Positions 32,675 through 43,045 of a stretch of DNA of 64,000 bases are shown here, in pieces. Every line of letters starts with the position of its first letter. Position 1 is the stretch's first letter. The stretch is from Eublepharis macularius (taxonomy: Eukaryota; Chordata; Lepidosauria; Squamata; Eublepharidae): positions 129,491,464-129,555,463 of the forward strand of contig NC_072796.1 in NCBI RefSeq assembly GCF_028583425.1, given 5' to 3'. The position numbers were made by a program, and so were the translations under genes. Below the pieces are notes generated by a model that had not been told where the DNA came from, ran no database searches, and was given only the letters and a program-made list of their open reading frames with translations.

Positions 32675-32881
32675 CGAAAAGAGTCCAGTAGCACCTTTAA
32701 GACTAGCCAACTTTATTGTAGCGTAAGCTTTCGAGAATCACAGGTCTCTTCGTCAGACGCATCTGACGAAGAGAACTGTGATTCTCGAAAGCTTATGCTA
32801 CAGTAAAGTTGGTTAGTCTTAAAGGTGCTACTGGACTCTTTTTGATTTTGCTACTACAGACTATCACGGCTAACTCCTCTG
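32675..32881. mobile_element. Penelope-like foldback family A, 207 bp, two hammerhead-like cores
   Basis: Bounded by a 17-bp duplication GATCYACTCACTTTTAT (32658-32674 and 32882-32898, one mismatch). Plus core: GCAT 32759-32762, CTGACGA 32763-32769, GAGAA/TTCTC, GAA 32787-32789, AGCT 32790-32793, T32794, ATGC 32795-32798. The minus core overlaps at the palindrome centre and ends with GCGT 32721-32724 on the plus strand, where stem I is GCGU/ACGC instead of GCAU/AUGC. Confidence 0.85.
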
Positions 32882-33067
32882 GATCTACTCACTTTTATGC
32901 CACACAACAAATGGGTTGTGCAATGGGAGGGAGATGAGAAAGCAGTTTATAAAAGTTGGGGGGAGGAGTCTGCTGTCCAAAGAAAAGGTATTGAGGCCCC
33001 TTCCATGTGATTAAACAACAGTCCTGGCCCGAGTATCAGCTTGCCAAAGTCTCTCACACACCTATAC

Positions 33068-33290
33068 AAATAGTGGTGGAGATTGCCATCAAGTCATAGC
33101 TGACTTATGGCGACCCCTGGTGGAGTTTTTATGGCAAGAATCTAACAGAGGTGGTTTGCTATTGCCTGCCTCTGCAACCCTTGTCTTTGTTGGAGGTCTC
33201 CCATCCAATTACTAACAAAGACTGACTCTGCTTAGCTTCCAAGATCTGACGAGATCAGGCTCACCTGGGCTATCCATATCAGGGCTGAGT
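33068..33290 (-). repeat. 5S rRNA-derived SINE
   Basis: Well-preserved minus copy: 'gatctcgtcagatcttggaa', 'gctaagcaga', 'taattggatgggagacctcc', 'ctatgacttgatggcaatct'. Confidence 0.85.
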
Positions 33291-33415
33291 CCAGTGAGGT
33301 CAGATTGATATTCCCTTTATTTAACACTGGGGATTTCTGTGTGTTGATCATGGAATTCTCCTACTAAACAGAGTTCACACACACATACACACACACTCCA
33401 CTTTATTTTATATAT

Positions 33416-33620
33416 GGTGGTGGAGAATGCCATCAAGTCATAGCTGACCCCTGGTGGTGTTTTCATGGCAAGAGACTTACAGAGGTGGTTTGCCATTGCC
33501 CGCCTCTGCATAGCAACCTTGGTCTTCACTGGAGATCTCCCATGCAATTACTAACTAAGATCGACCCTGCTTAGCTTCTGAGATCTGAAGATATTGGGCT
33601 ATCCAGGTCAGGGTACCTAT
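33416..33620 (-). repeat. 5S rRNA-derived SINE
   Basis: Second minus copy 130 bp right of the previous one, with an internal deletion in the 'cataagtca' region. Confidence 0.8.
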
Positions 33621-33774
33621 ACATATATAAACACACACTTATATATAAATAAAGCACATAATCAAAAAAGCATATTAAGAAAAAAGAGTCAAACGTTGAA
33701 GTTGTGCAAGGGCTAAGAGACAACGGCAGCAATCCTAAGCAGGTCTGCTCTGAAGTAAGTCCCTTTTTATTCCA

Positions 33775-34056
33775 TGGGGCTTACTGAATAGGGACTATGA
33801 ATGGTTATCTCGTTATCAGAGGTAACTGATTTCCTTAACAGAAGCAAACTGATCCCCACATCAAAAGGAGCTGTTTGCATCTCCATATCAAAGGAGTTGT
33901 TTACATCCCTCCTCTCCTCCTCCCCTCCCCTCCTCTATATCTGACCAGTTTCTTTTTGCCCTCCATGCATCTGACGAAGAGAACTGTGATTCTCGAAAGC
34001 TTATGCTACAATAAAATTGGTTAGTCTTAAAGGTGCTACTGGACTCTTTTTGATTT
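33775..34056 (+). mobile_element. Penelope-like element family A, longer copy
   Basis: Includes the family's upstream part ('tgaatagggactatgaatgg', 'tcctctatatctgaccagtt') before the core: GCAT 33967-33970, CTGACGA 33971-33977, GAGAA/TTCTC, GAA 33995-33997, AGCT 33998-34001, T34002, ATGC 34003-34006. Ends 'ctggactctttttgattt'. Confidence 0.75.
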
Positions 34057-34394
34057 AGGAAGGGACCTAAACTATGTATCAGGAAGCTCCTTAGTTAAAT
34101 CTCACCTCTACTATAAAGTCCTTGGATGGGCAAGGGCTTTCTTTCTTTGCACACGTCATTTATCTGGGCCTGTTATTACTTGGGAGCATAGACTTCTTGC
34201 CCTAATTTGAGCACATATATATGAGCTCGTGAGTCATAGATAAACAAGAGAACTGGTGGGGTGTGTTTTCTGCTTGATGGAGGAAGGGCTGGGGGGGAAA
34301 TGTGACACGGATATGTTGAAGAAAAATCAAATGACTGCCTCATTTCTAAAATGTCAGAATATAATCTGGTGATGGGCTTGCTGCACCTTCAGAC

Positions 34395-34828
34395 TAGAGA
34401 TGGGCACGAACCAGAAAAAACCCGAACCATGTGGTTCGTGCTTCGTCAAATTTCATGAACCACGAACCACGAACTTTCACAAACCTGCCCCTGGTTTGCG
34501 AACTTGTTCATTTGGTTCATGAAAACGTCACATCCAGGTCAGAAAATTGTCACTTCCAAGTCAGCAGAAGGTCACTTCTGGGCCAGCAGAAGTTCACTTC
34601 CGGGTCAGCAGGAGGTCTGCAGGAAGTCCATCCCTTGTTGCCTAGGAAACTGATTGATTGGCACCAGGCTGTCTGCAGTCACGAACCAAAAAATTAACCA
34701 ACTGAACCAGCCTAAAAGTTCATGGTGGTATGTCAGAAATGGGATCTGACGAACCGTGGTTCGCGAACCACAAACCAGCCTGGTTCATGCTTAATTTTGG
34801 TTCGTATTTTGGTTTGTGCCCATCTCTA
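34395..34828. mobile_element. hAT-like MITE, 434 bp (family TAGAGATGGGCACGAA)
   Basis: Terminal inverted repeats TAGAGATGGGC / GCCCATCTCTA with a perfect 8-bp duplication CTTCAGAC (34387-34394 and 34829-34836). The interior holds several 'ggttcgtg/cacgaacc' subrepeats and 'aggtcacttc' repeats. No transposase. Confidence 0.92.
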
Positions 34829-34874
34829 CTTCAGACTCATGGAATATGGATTCTTGCATGTGGACTCTAATGAA

Positions 34875-35170
34875 TATGTAAGTGAAGTGGTTAGAGTGCT
34901 GGACTAGGATCCTGAAGACCCGAGTTCAACTCCCTTCTTTGCCATAGAAGCCCACTGGTTGCCCTTGGAGTAGTGAGTCTCACTCGGCCTAATTTACCTC
35001 ACAAGGCTGTTGCTGTGAGGAGAAAATGGGGAAGGGGAAAACAATATTGTAACTCGCATTTTTATCTTGTCTTTCCTCGCAGAAACTCAGGGTGGCCTTC
35101 AGGCTCTCTCCTCCATTTTATCCTGACAACCACCCTGCGATGTGGGTCATGTTGAGAAACAGCAGGTGGA
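34875..35170 (+). repeat. tRNA-derived SINE, second family
   Basis: 'gaagtggttagagtgctgga' head with B-box 'gagttcaactcccttctttg', 'cctcacaaggctgttgctgt' middle. Confidence 0.7.
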
Positions 35171-35479
35171 CAAAATTACGGAGGGTTGTGGTTTGATTAA
35201 TAATAATGATTGTGCTTATATAATGCTCTTATCGATGAAGTCCATGAGGCAAGGAGATCAGCCCTGACCTTCATGAATGGACAGGTCTGTGCAAGAAATA
35301 ACAGGTAAGCAGGGAACTCAGGATAATGTTGCAGCACAACCTATGAATGGAGAGGCTTAATTAGTCCCATGAAGAGGTGTGTATTCAGCGTCCACCTGCT
35401 GGGAGTTGCCCCAGGCACTCACAACCCACACTACACCGCTATCTGTACAAATAAGACTGGGTTAGAGAGGCCAATGGTT

Positions 35480-35850
35480 TGGCCTATCATGATCAGGTGG
35501 CAGTAGTTAACTTCTTGACTGAATGGAAACCGTTTATAGACTTTTTACATGAAATGGATAACAATTTGATGACATCTGGATTTATGGATTAAGAAATATG
35601 AACAGTAGAAAAAAGAGGGCTCTTAGGATTAACTTAGAATAAGTGAGACTCTAGAAATGTTATATATTTGTTACAGAGATAATTGGAAATCAACTTGTAG
35701 TGTCATTTTAGGGGTTTTAATTTTTTTTTTACTTGTTTATGTATTGTTAGTGTGTCTTCTGTTTATAATGTTGTGTTTTTCTTAGTCTTTATGTTTATAG
35801 TTTTTATGTTATTGTTTATAGATTATAGTTTAAATAAAGAACATTCTACA
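35480..35850 (+). mobile_element. L1-type LINE 3' end
   Basis: A decayed ORF2 C-terminal piece (Trp-Lys-Pro-Phe-Ile-Asp-Phe at about 35528) ends at a stop, then a T-rich 3' UTR and 'tttaaataaagaacattcta'. Confidence 0.55.
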
Positions 35851-36344
35851 GTCAGGTGGCTTCTTTTGGCTCCAGACTAGTGCTGCTCTTTCACCCTCAA
35901 CCCCAACTCTATTTGTAAGAAAAGAAAAAGAACTCTCCAGTCCTTTATAGAGTTCTGGGATGGATTACAAGAGGATATACCTGGAAAGCTTTGAATGTTC
36001 AAAAGGAAATGCAAAGTACTGTCCTTGCATGCAAACCTAAATTTGCTTGAAAATCCTACCCTCCTTCACTTTAGCCCTGGCTGCAAATTACCTGCCTCTG
36101 TGGGACTTATGGGCAACTCTGTTGTGCTAAATATTTATTCCCTTCCTGGAGATCAACCGGTTTGTATTCGGGGTAGTGTGCGCACATGTGTAGTCATACA
36201 CCCTGCAAAGGGTGCAAATCATTCAAGTGTATGTTTTACCAGATGCACGCTTCGTAGGTAGCATGACTAGTAGGCCTAGAGAATCCTACACCTGGCAAAA
36301 TACTAAACATTTTGCATGATCTTCCTATACGATGATCTCTGTCA

Positions 36345-36915
36345 GCAAGAGTCCAGTAGCACCTTTAAGACTAACCAATTTTATTGTAGCATAAGCTTTC
36401 GAGAATCACAGTTCTCTTTGTCAGATGCATGGAGGGCAAAAAGAGAAACTGGTCAGATATAGAGGAGGAGATGGGGGGCGGGATAGATGCAAACATCTCC
36501 TTCTGATATGCAGATGCAAACAGCTCCTTCTGATGTGGAGATCAGTTTACTTCTGTAAAGGTTCAGAGGACTTAGCCGTGTTAGTCTGTAGTAGCAAAAT
36601 CAAAAAGAGTCCAGCAGCACCTCCAAGACCAACCAATTCCACTGCAGCACAAGCCTTTGAGAACCACAGCTCTCCCCGCCAGATGCATCTGACAAAGAGA
36701 ACTGTGGTCCCCGAAAGCCCACGCCAGGTGCCACTGGACTCCCCCTGACCCTGCCTCTGTAAAGGAAATCAGTTACCTGTGATAATGAGATAACCGTTCA
36801 TAGTCCCTATTCAGTCCCAGCTTGACAGGGTCAAATTTACATATGAATTCCAATTCAGCAGTTCTTTTCCCTAGACTTGCAGGGAAAATCCCATTAGTGA
36901 GAGGAGAAGGTAGCA
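36345..36915 (-). mobile_element. Penelope-like element family A, longest copy, with nested foldback
   Basis: Minus-strand copy: core rc at about 36385-36430 (CTGACAA, with G8 of the box mutated to A; GAGAA/TTCTC; GAA; AGCT; T; ATGC), then upstream family sequence to 36915. It is interrupted by a second degenerate family-A foldback at about 36555-36755, flanked by TCTGTAAAG on both sides. Confidence 0.7.
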
Positions 36916-37299
36916 GCGAGATAAAAGGGTAGAGAAAAGTGACTGGGGGAGGAGTCAGAAGCCAAAGCAGGAACCAGTGAGGGAATTGTCCCTGGGACTT
37001 TCTCCTGAGTGCTCACTCATCATAAACTAGGGGGCCAATGAGGTGTGCAGGTTTTTAAATAGTTGGATACTGATTCCCCAGGCAGATGATGAGAGGAAGG
37101 GCAGGGAGGTTACATCAGTGATTAGTTCTCGTGGCTCTCCAAAGCAACCCGAATCACTTTAGAAAACTTTGATTCAGAATTCAGGATTCCTGAATCGGAC
37201 CCACGATGCTGGGGCTGATTAAGAAATCCCAAATCTTTAAGAATTGGGTCCAATTCAGGTATTTATCCAGAATCGGAAACCTGAATCACCACCCCTAGT

Positions 37300-38130
37300 C
37301 AGGTAGCAATTTTCTGGTTTTGCTGCACCACGTGGAGTCATCTCTGTAAATGGAGCAGGAAAAACAGGAAAATACACTCCGCCCATTCTATTTTGACAGG
37401 AAATTGATAAATAAATCGTATGTTGGCCCCAGAAACCTAATTAAAGGATCCCATGTTTAGGCCATTAGCAGAGTTTATCGTCGAGCAGTGGAAGCAGGAT
37501 TATAGGTGGTTGTGAGCTGCTTCTACTGGCTGGTGTGTGTGCAGGAGAGAAAATAACAAATCATATACTTGCTTATATTTAGAAAGGAAATAAGAGTTCT
37601 TTATTGTAGGAACTCCATCCTCTGATAGGAAAGGAGGAGAGACAGATCCTAAACACCTTTCTTGTCTAAGGATGGGCATGGATGGCAGGACCCATGCTTG
37701 CAAGATGGAGGGAGGAGAAGGAGAGAGATGGTGCCTGGAACAAAACCAGGAAGAGAAGGAGTGAGAGGGAGGAAGTCAGGAAGAGGAAATCCTGAGAATA
37801 GCAATCTACATATCAAAGGATGGTCAGAGCAGTAAACAATAAACAGAGTGCCCTGACCTCTCTATCTTTCTAACTCTTTTGTTTGTCCCCTTCTGAAACT
37901 GAAGGAAAGAGACAACGCTGAATCCTCCTCTTCCAACAGAAATAGTTTGTGGGGAAGTCAGGAACTCTTCTTTCCCTTGTGGTGGCTTTCTGAGGCCATT
38001 CAGGCTCTCCTTTATTTTTTAACAGCCATTCCCTAAAGCTGCTGTGTGGCTGCAGGAGACCCCAGATGGGAAGCTGGACTCAGCTCTTTAAAACCCTGCA
38101 TGCCTAGTTTGATCCTTACAGACGTGTTAA
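37300..38130. other. Unique sequence, nothing recognised
   Basis: No exon or clear repeat apart from small foldback remnants near 37100-37330. Confidence 0.35.
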
Positions 38131-38177
38131 GCTACGAAGCAAACCCTAAGCAGAAGGGCACAATATAGGGTTCTGTG

Positions 38178-38262
38178 CTAACAATGCAATCCTAAGAAGA
38201 CTGATACCCTGCTAAGTGGTCTTAGAGGGGTGCAGTTCGATGTAGGACTGCACTGTAAATCA
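38178..38262. repeat. Short foldback MITE remnant (gcaatcctaag family)
   Basis: 'aatgcaatcctaagaagact' and 'gtaggactgcactgt' ends. A cleaner copy is at 42826-42908. Confidence 0.5.
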
Positions 38263-38469
38263 CCAAGTCTGCTTCATGACTATATGGGGATTTGAACTTA
38301 GATTTTCCCAGCCTATCATTCTAGCCAATCCACTAATGCTGGTGGGTCCCTTTATGCAGACATGCTCTGAATCCACTTCTTCATTACGGCACCAGAATCT
38401 TCAACTTCTCTCCCTGTTTGAATGCAGTTCATCAAGGCAGCTGCCTCGCATCCCCCCAGCGCTAATCCT

Positions 38470-38770
38470 CCCAAGATCTAATTGTTGTCCTTGAACAGTG
38501 AACGGGGCCTGACCTCAATCTGCCATCCTCCCATTATTAACATGACAGACATTGATTGGCAAGCATCAACCGAGGGGGGAAAAACATGCTGTTTCCTGAA
38601 AGGACACTAATAATGTCAATGCCCATAAATTGAATCGAGTGCCATTTTTTGCTTCCTTAGAGCACCGGAGCTGTGAATAATAGATTTATTTGTGTTGCTT
38701 ATGCCTTGCTGACTTAAGAATGCCTCCCAGCTGTTGCAGCAGGGAAAATAATTACGCAACACCAAGACAA
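38470..38770. other. Repeat-poor AT-rich stretch, candidate conserved noncoding element
   Basis: Unique, with many homeobox-type motifs ('cccattattaacatga', 'gaaaataattacgc') and no repeat signature. Conservation only suspected. Confidence 0.3.
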
Positions 38771-39378
38771 ATGAACAGAGGATTAATCTGTACTGAGTGA
38801 ACTGGCTACTTGGAAGACCAAGATGTGTTTCCAAAAGCAAATATGAATGACAGAGACTAGCTCTTTGTGTGCTTATGCACATACACTCTTTGCCAAGTAC
38901 TCAGCAGCCTCTTATCAAATCCTCACTCAGCTGAAAAGCTCCTTAGATGATCTTGGATCAGTCACTCTCTATTACTCTGGTCTACCTCACAAGGATGTTG
39001 TGAAAATAAAAAAGTGTGAAGGAGAATGATGTATAGTGTTCTGAGCTCTTTGGAGTATGGGTGGGATACAAACCAATAAGCCAGTTTTATTGATTGATTG
39101 ACCAAACGACCGAATGTCCGAACGAATGACTGAACGACAGACGGACAGATTTTTTCTGTTTCTGTGTGTCTCATCAGAATTGTCCAGTGAGTCAACCTGG
39201 AAGATCTTGTAGTTCCATCTGGTTGCGCTTTCGGGCAGAGTTCATGGCACCCAGCCCTGTCCTCTTAGGCACCTTCATATGTATGTCCATAATTAAATAT
39301 AAATTCTTGCATTGGTTGACCGCACTACATAAAAACCCAATGATGTCTTAAATAAAAATTGCATTACTGAAAAGCTAT

Positions 39379-39525
39379 GAGTCTCTCTGCACAAGACATC
39401 TTACATGGGGACACTCGAGTGAAAGATCTTACACTTGTAAGATCAGAGTACACTTGACTACAAGACCACATGGAAAGTAATTCACTTGAGCGTCCCTGTG
39501 TAAGATGTCTTGTGTAGAGAGACTC
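39379..39525. mobile_element. Palindromic MITE, 147 bp (GAGTCTCTC ends)
   Basis: Ends GAGTCTCTCTGCACAAGACA and inverse; flanks TAT / TGT. It splits the left arm of the larger inverted repeat. Confidence 0.75.
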
Positions 39526-40031
39526 TGTAACACAACTGAAAGCTACCCACTTCCTCAAGTTGGTGCAACACTCAACAATTTAGCTCCTCCTTCCCCCTCC
39601 CCCAAGCCATTTTCCAAAATAGGATGAGGGGGTGGTCTCTGTTTTTGCTGCTCCATGTTGAGTATTCTGTGCATGTGGAGCAGAAAAAACAGGGTCTAGA
39701 TGATCAAGGAGGAGAAGAGTTCAGAAAAGCCCAGGTTTACTGATTGACATTCTCATAGAGGCATGAGAAACTGCAGCTGAAGTTTCAAAATTGACCATAT
39801 TGTGCCTGTGCCACTTGACTTTCCATCAGTCAGCATTCCCATTTTTCTCTGGGGAACACGGATCAAGTGGTGCTAACTTCTCGTTGTTTCATTCTGTTTA
39901 GATGGGTCAATGGGCCTCCTTTCAAAAAAACATGACGGAGAACTATCCATCCTGGAGTCCATTACACGAAGTTGCATGTGCAACCTGTAATGAATAGGGT
40001 TTGTCACAACACTGAAAAAAATGACCTTTGA

Positions 40032-40639
40032 GAGTCATACACAAGACATCTTAGAGTGTCTCTACACGAGACGCCTTGGCATGTGTTCGTCAAGTGTAGG
40101 GAGAGGAAATGATAGCCAGGAAGTATAATTTAAAAAGACAGAGCCAGCAGAGATCACTCCTCAGAGGGTTTGTTCATTTCATCTTCACCTCCCCCAAAGC
40201 TCTGTCAATTTCACCTCTCCAGTCTAAAACTGTGTGGGATTGAAACCAGAGGGCAGCAAGGAATGGAAGTGGGCTGGAGCTGCCTTCCAGAGCCAGGCTT
40301 GGACCTGGAGAGGTTATAATGAGCTGAAGTTTCCCTTCCGGCATTTCACAGCCCCTTTACAAGCTCCAGTGTATAGCAAAGCCTTTGCTCTGCCACTGGT
40401 TGTCTTTTTAAACTACCCTTTCCAGCGAACATTGCATTTCCTGATACATATTCTTCATATGTCAGATGTCTCGTGTAGAGAGACTCTTACATGGGACACT
40501 CAAGTGAAAGATCTTACACTTGTTCTCCGTGTAGATACACGTGCACTGCTAGGGAGACAGAAGACACTTGAATATAAGACCACACAGAAAGCAAGTCACT
40601 TGAGCATCCCCATGTAAGAGGACTTGTGTAGAGAGACTC
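40032..40639. mobile_element. Harbinger-like MITE (GAGTC ends) hosting a nested MITE
   Basis: Outer ends GAGTCATACACAAGACATC and 'gtgtagagagactc' with flanks TGA / CGA; same family as 39379-39525. Interrupted by the inner element 40054-40486. Confidence 0.7.
40054..40486. mobile_element. Nested Harbinger-like MITE, 433 bp, TTA duplication
   Basis: Ends GAGTGTCTCTACACGAGAC and GTCTCGTGTAGAGAGACTC, with perfect TTA duplication (40051-40053 and 40487-40489), the classic Harbinger target. The interior is not palindromic and has no transposase. Confidence 0.82.
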
Positions 40640-41639
40640 CGAGAAACACTCCGATGTCAGCTCAATGGTTGAGTGTTGCACCAGCTTGAGAAAGTGGGTA
40701 GCTTTTCATTAAGTTACAGCTTTAAAGTTACTCAGTCTTTACTTAAGACATCATTAAGTTTTAAAGTGGTGCTGTCAACCAGTGCAAGAATTTAGATTTA
40801 ATTATGGACTTACAGATGAAGTTATCTTATATGGAGCCAAAGCATAGGAACATCCAGTCCCGTACAATCTGCTCAGTCAGGCACCAGCTCTTTAAGATAT
40901 CAAGCTGATCTGTTCTCCAACCCTAATATCTAATATTTAAGTTTCTTTTAAAAAACAGCTGAAGAGGTCAGGGGTTGATTGCCAGATCTTTGGCAGGCAA
41001 TGCATGAGCCTAACCACCGACCCATGAGCTTCCGTAACTAGCTGCCCCTTAGCGGCCTCTTAACCTCCAATTTTGTGCCTCTCAAACAATGAGTGATGAA
41101 TTCAATTTAGATTAATTTCCATATTCCCAAAACATCAAGGGAGGTGGGGGGGATTTTTGGAGATACTGAAGGAATTATCTTTGACTGCTATCAACATATT
41201 TTCAATTAACTGAAAACTTGGTGTTCTTGCTTAATTTTTTTTTAAAAAATAGCCTGGTAGAAATCACCTGCAGTTGTCCTGTACTCCTGGTGTTTTCTGG
41301 GGATCAGTCCATTTCCTCCCATCTATTAACTTATTTCGTAGAATTTTCTTCAATGCTGCATTCCATCCTCCTGAATCCTTATTTAATTAGATGCATTTCT
41401 AAAATTTATTGCACCTAAAATTAGGGGTTACACAAGTGAGATGCAGTTCTCCATTTCCTGAGTTCATCTCCTTACGGATACTTCTGCGTGTTTTGATAAA
41501 ACATTGCAAAAAAACACCCCCAGTCTTGATGTAGGTATATGTGATGGCATCATGATGTGCATTATTTGACTGGGGTGTATATGTGGTCTTGAGCCTTGGT
41601 AAAACACCACACAAAAAGAACTGCAATGCAACTGTACAT

Positions 41640-41775
41640 TTGTTTAAATAGCCTGCTCCTGGACTATTTTAATGACTTTTAAAAAATTATTATTGATTTT
41701 CTTTTTGTGACTTTTAATGTATTTTTTTAATGTTGTTAGCTGCCCTGAGCCCATCTGTGGGGAGGGTGGGGTATA
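41640..41775 (+). mobile_element. L2/CR1-type LINE 3' tail
   Basis: 'gttgttagctgccctgagcc' and 'ggggagggtggggtataaat' form a typical 3' end that leads into the pentanucleotide array. Confidence 0.6.
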
Positions 41776-41866
41776 AATCAAATCAAATCAAATCAAATCA
41801 AATCAAATCAAATCAAATCAAATCAAATCAAATCAAATCAAATCAAATCAAATCAAATCAAATCAA
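41776..41866. repeat. (AAATC)n microsatellite
   Basis: About 18 almost perfect aatca units grown from the LINE tail at its left. Confidence 0.95.
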
Positions 41867-41999
41867 TAAATAAATATTCCTAGTACATTTTACTGACATC
41901 TTTCCTTTAAGGACCTAAGGATGTTATACTTTATCATCTGTTACTGGCAGAAAATAGTGAAAGCTTGAAACAACTACTGATGAAAGTTAAAGGAGAAAG

Positions 42000-42712
42000 C
42001 ACCAAAGCAGGATTACATCAAGAAGACAAAATTAATGACTACTGAGGAATTATACAATTTTAAAGTTGACAAAGAGCAAATTGAAATTGTTCAAGATTTT
42101 CTATTCCTTGGCTCAATCATCAACCAAAATGGATACTACAATGAAGAAATCAGAAGAAGATTGAGAGTTGGAAGAGGAGCTGTGAGGGAGCTAGAGAAGA
42201 TCCTTAAAGATAAAGATGTCTCTCTGGGGACCAAGATCAAGATAATCCAGACTACGGTGTTCCACATTACTGTGTGTGGATGTGAAAGTTGGATGGTGAA
42301 GAAAGCTGACAGGAAGAAAATTGATTCATTTGAAATGTGGTGCTGGAGGAGAGTTTTGTAGATATCATGGATGGCCAAAAAGACAAACATGTGGGTACTA
42401 GATCAAATCAAGCCTGAATTCTCCCTAGAAGCTAAAATAACAAAACTGAGGCTATCGTACTTTGGTCACATCATGAGAAGACAAGATTCTCTGGAAAAGT
42501 CAATAATGCAAGGAAAAGTCGAAGGCAGTAGGAAAAGAGGAAGACATAAAACAAGATGGCTTGACTCAATGAAGGAAGCCACATCCTCCAGTTTGCGAGA
42601 CCTGAGCAAGTCTGTTAATGATAGGACGTTTTTGGAACTCTTTCATTCATAGGGTTGTCATAGGTTGGAGGCGACTTGACAGCATGTAACAACATCATCA
42701 GTCCCTCACTTC
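42000..42712 (+). pseudogene. Bov-B/RTE LINE reverse transcriptase C-terminal fragment
   Basis: Translates as the end of the Bov-B ORF: FLGSIINQNG, then SLGTKIKIIQTTVF, CGCESWMVKKADRKKID, FEMWCWRRVL, stop TAG at 42359-42361, then in the same frame ISWMAKKTN, LRLSYFGHIMRRQDSLEKSIM, RGRHKTRWLDSM, ending at a stop at 42650-42652. The 3' UTR includes 'ggttggaggcgacttgacag'. 5' truncated, without the polymerase active-site part. Only one internal stop, so a fairly young copy. Bov-B is abundant in squamates and known for horizontal transfer. Confidence 0.88.
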
Positions 42713-42822
42713 TTCCCCATAACAACCCTGTGAGGAAGGTTAGGTTGAGAGAGAATCACTCTGGAAGTTTCATGGCTGAGCATGGCTTTGAACCCGGGCC
42801 TCTCAGAAGCTAATTTGCTGTG
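42713..42822 (-). repeat. tRNA-derived SINE, partial
   Basis: 'aacaaccctgtgaggaaggt' and 'ctttgaacccgggcctctc' (minus: B-box) match the second tRNA-SINE family. Confidence 0.55.
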
Positions 42823-42825
42823 AAA

Positions 42826-42908
42826 TCTGAAGCAGAGTTACTCCCATCTAAGCCTACTGATTTCAGTGGGCTTAGACTGGAGTGACTCTGCTTAGGATTT
42901 CACTGTAA
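42826..42908. repeat. Short foldback MITE
   Basis: 'aagcagagttactcccatct' and 'agactggagtgactctgctt' are inverted, with a short loop; bounded by 'gtgaaatc' / 'gatttcac'. Confidence 0.7.
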
Positions 42909-43045
42909 GTCTAACAACTTCACCACAATGGCTCCACATGGCCGTTGCATTAAAACTGTTTCCACAGTATCAGCTGCAAAAGGATTGTGATGCAATCAGA
43001 GCTTGATTTTTGGCCATGTTTTAGCAATGCACACAAACACTTCAC

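Larger units (their letters stand above)
39285..40822. repeat. Large imperfect inverted repeat, about 1.5 kb apart
   Basis: Left arm 39285-39580 and right arm 40650-40822 are inverted copies over about 165 bp ('taaattcttgcattggttga' left, 'tcaaccagtgcaagaattta' right; 'ctacccacttcctcaagttg' left, 'agcttgagaaagtgggtag' right). MITEs sit inside the left arm and between the arms. Possibly a large degenerate foldback transposon. Confidence 0.65.

Noticed and set aside
40234..40617. 127-residue plus-strand frame
   Set aside because: Runs through two nested MITEs; no domain.
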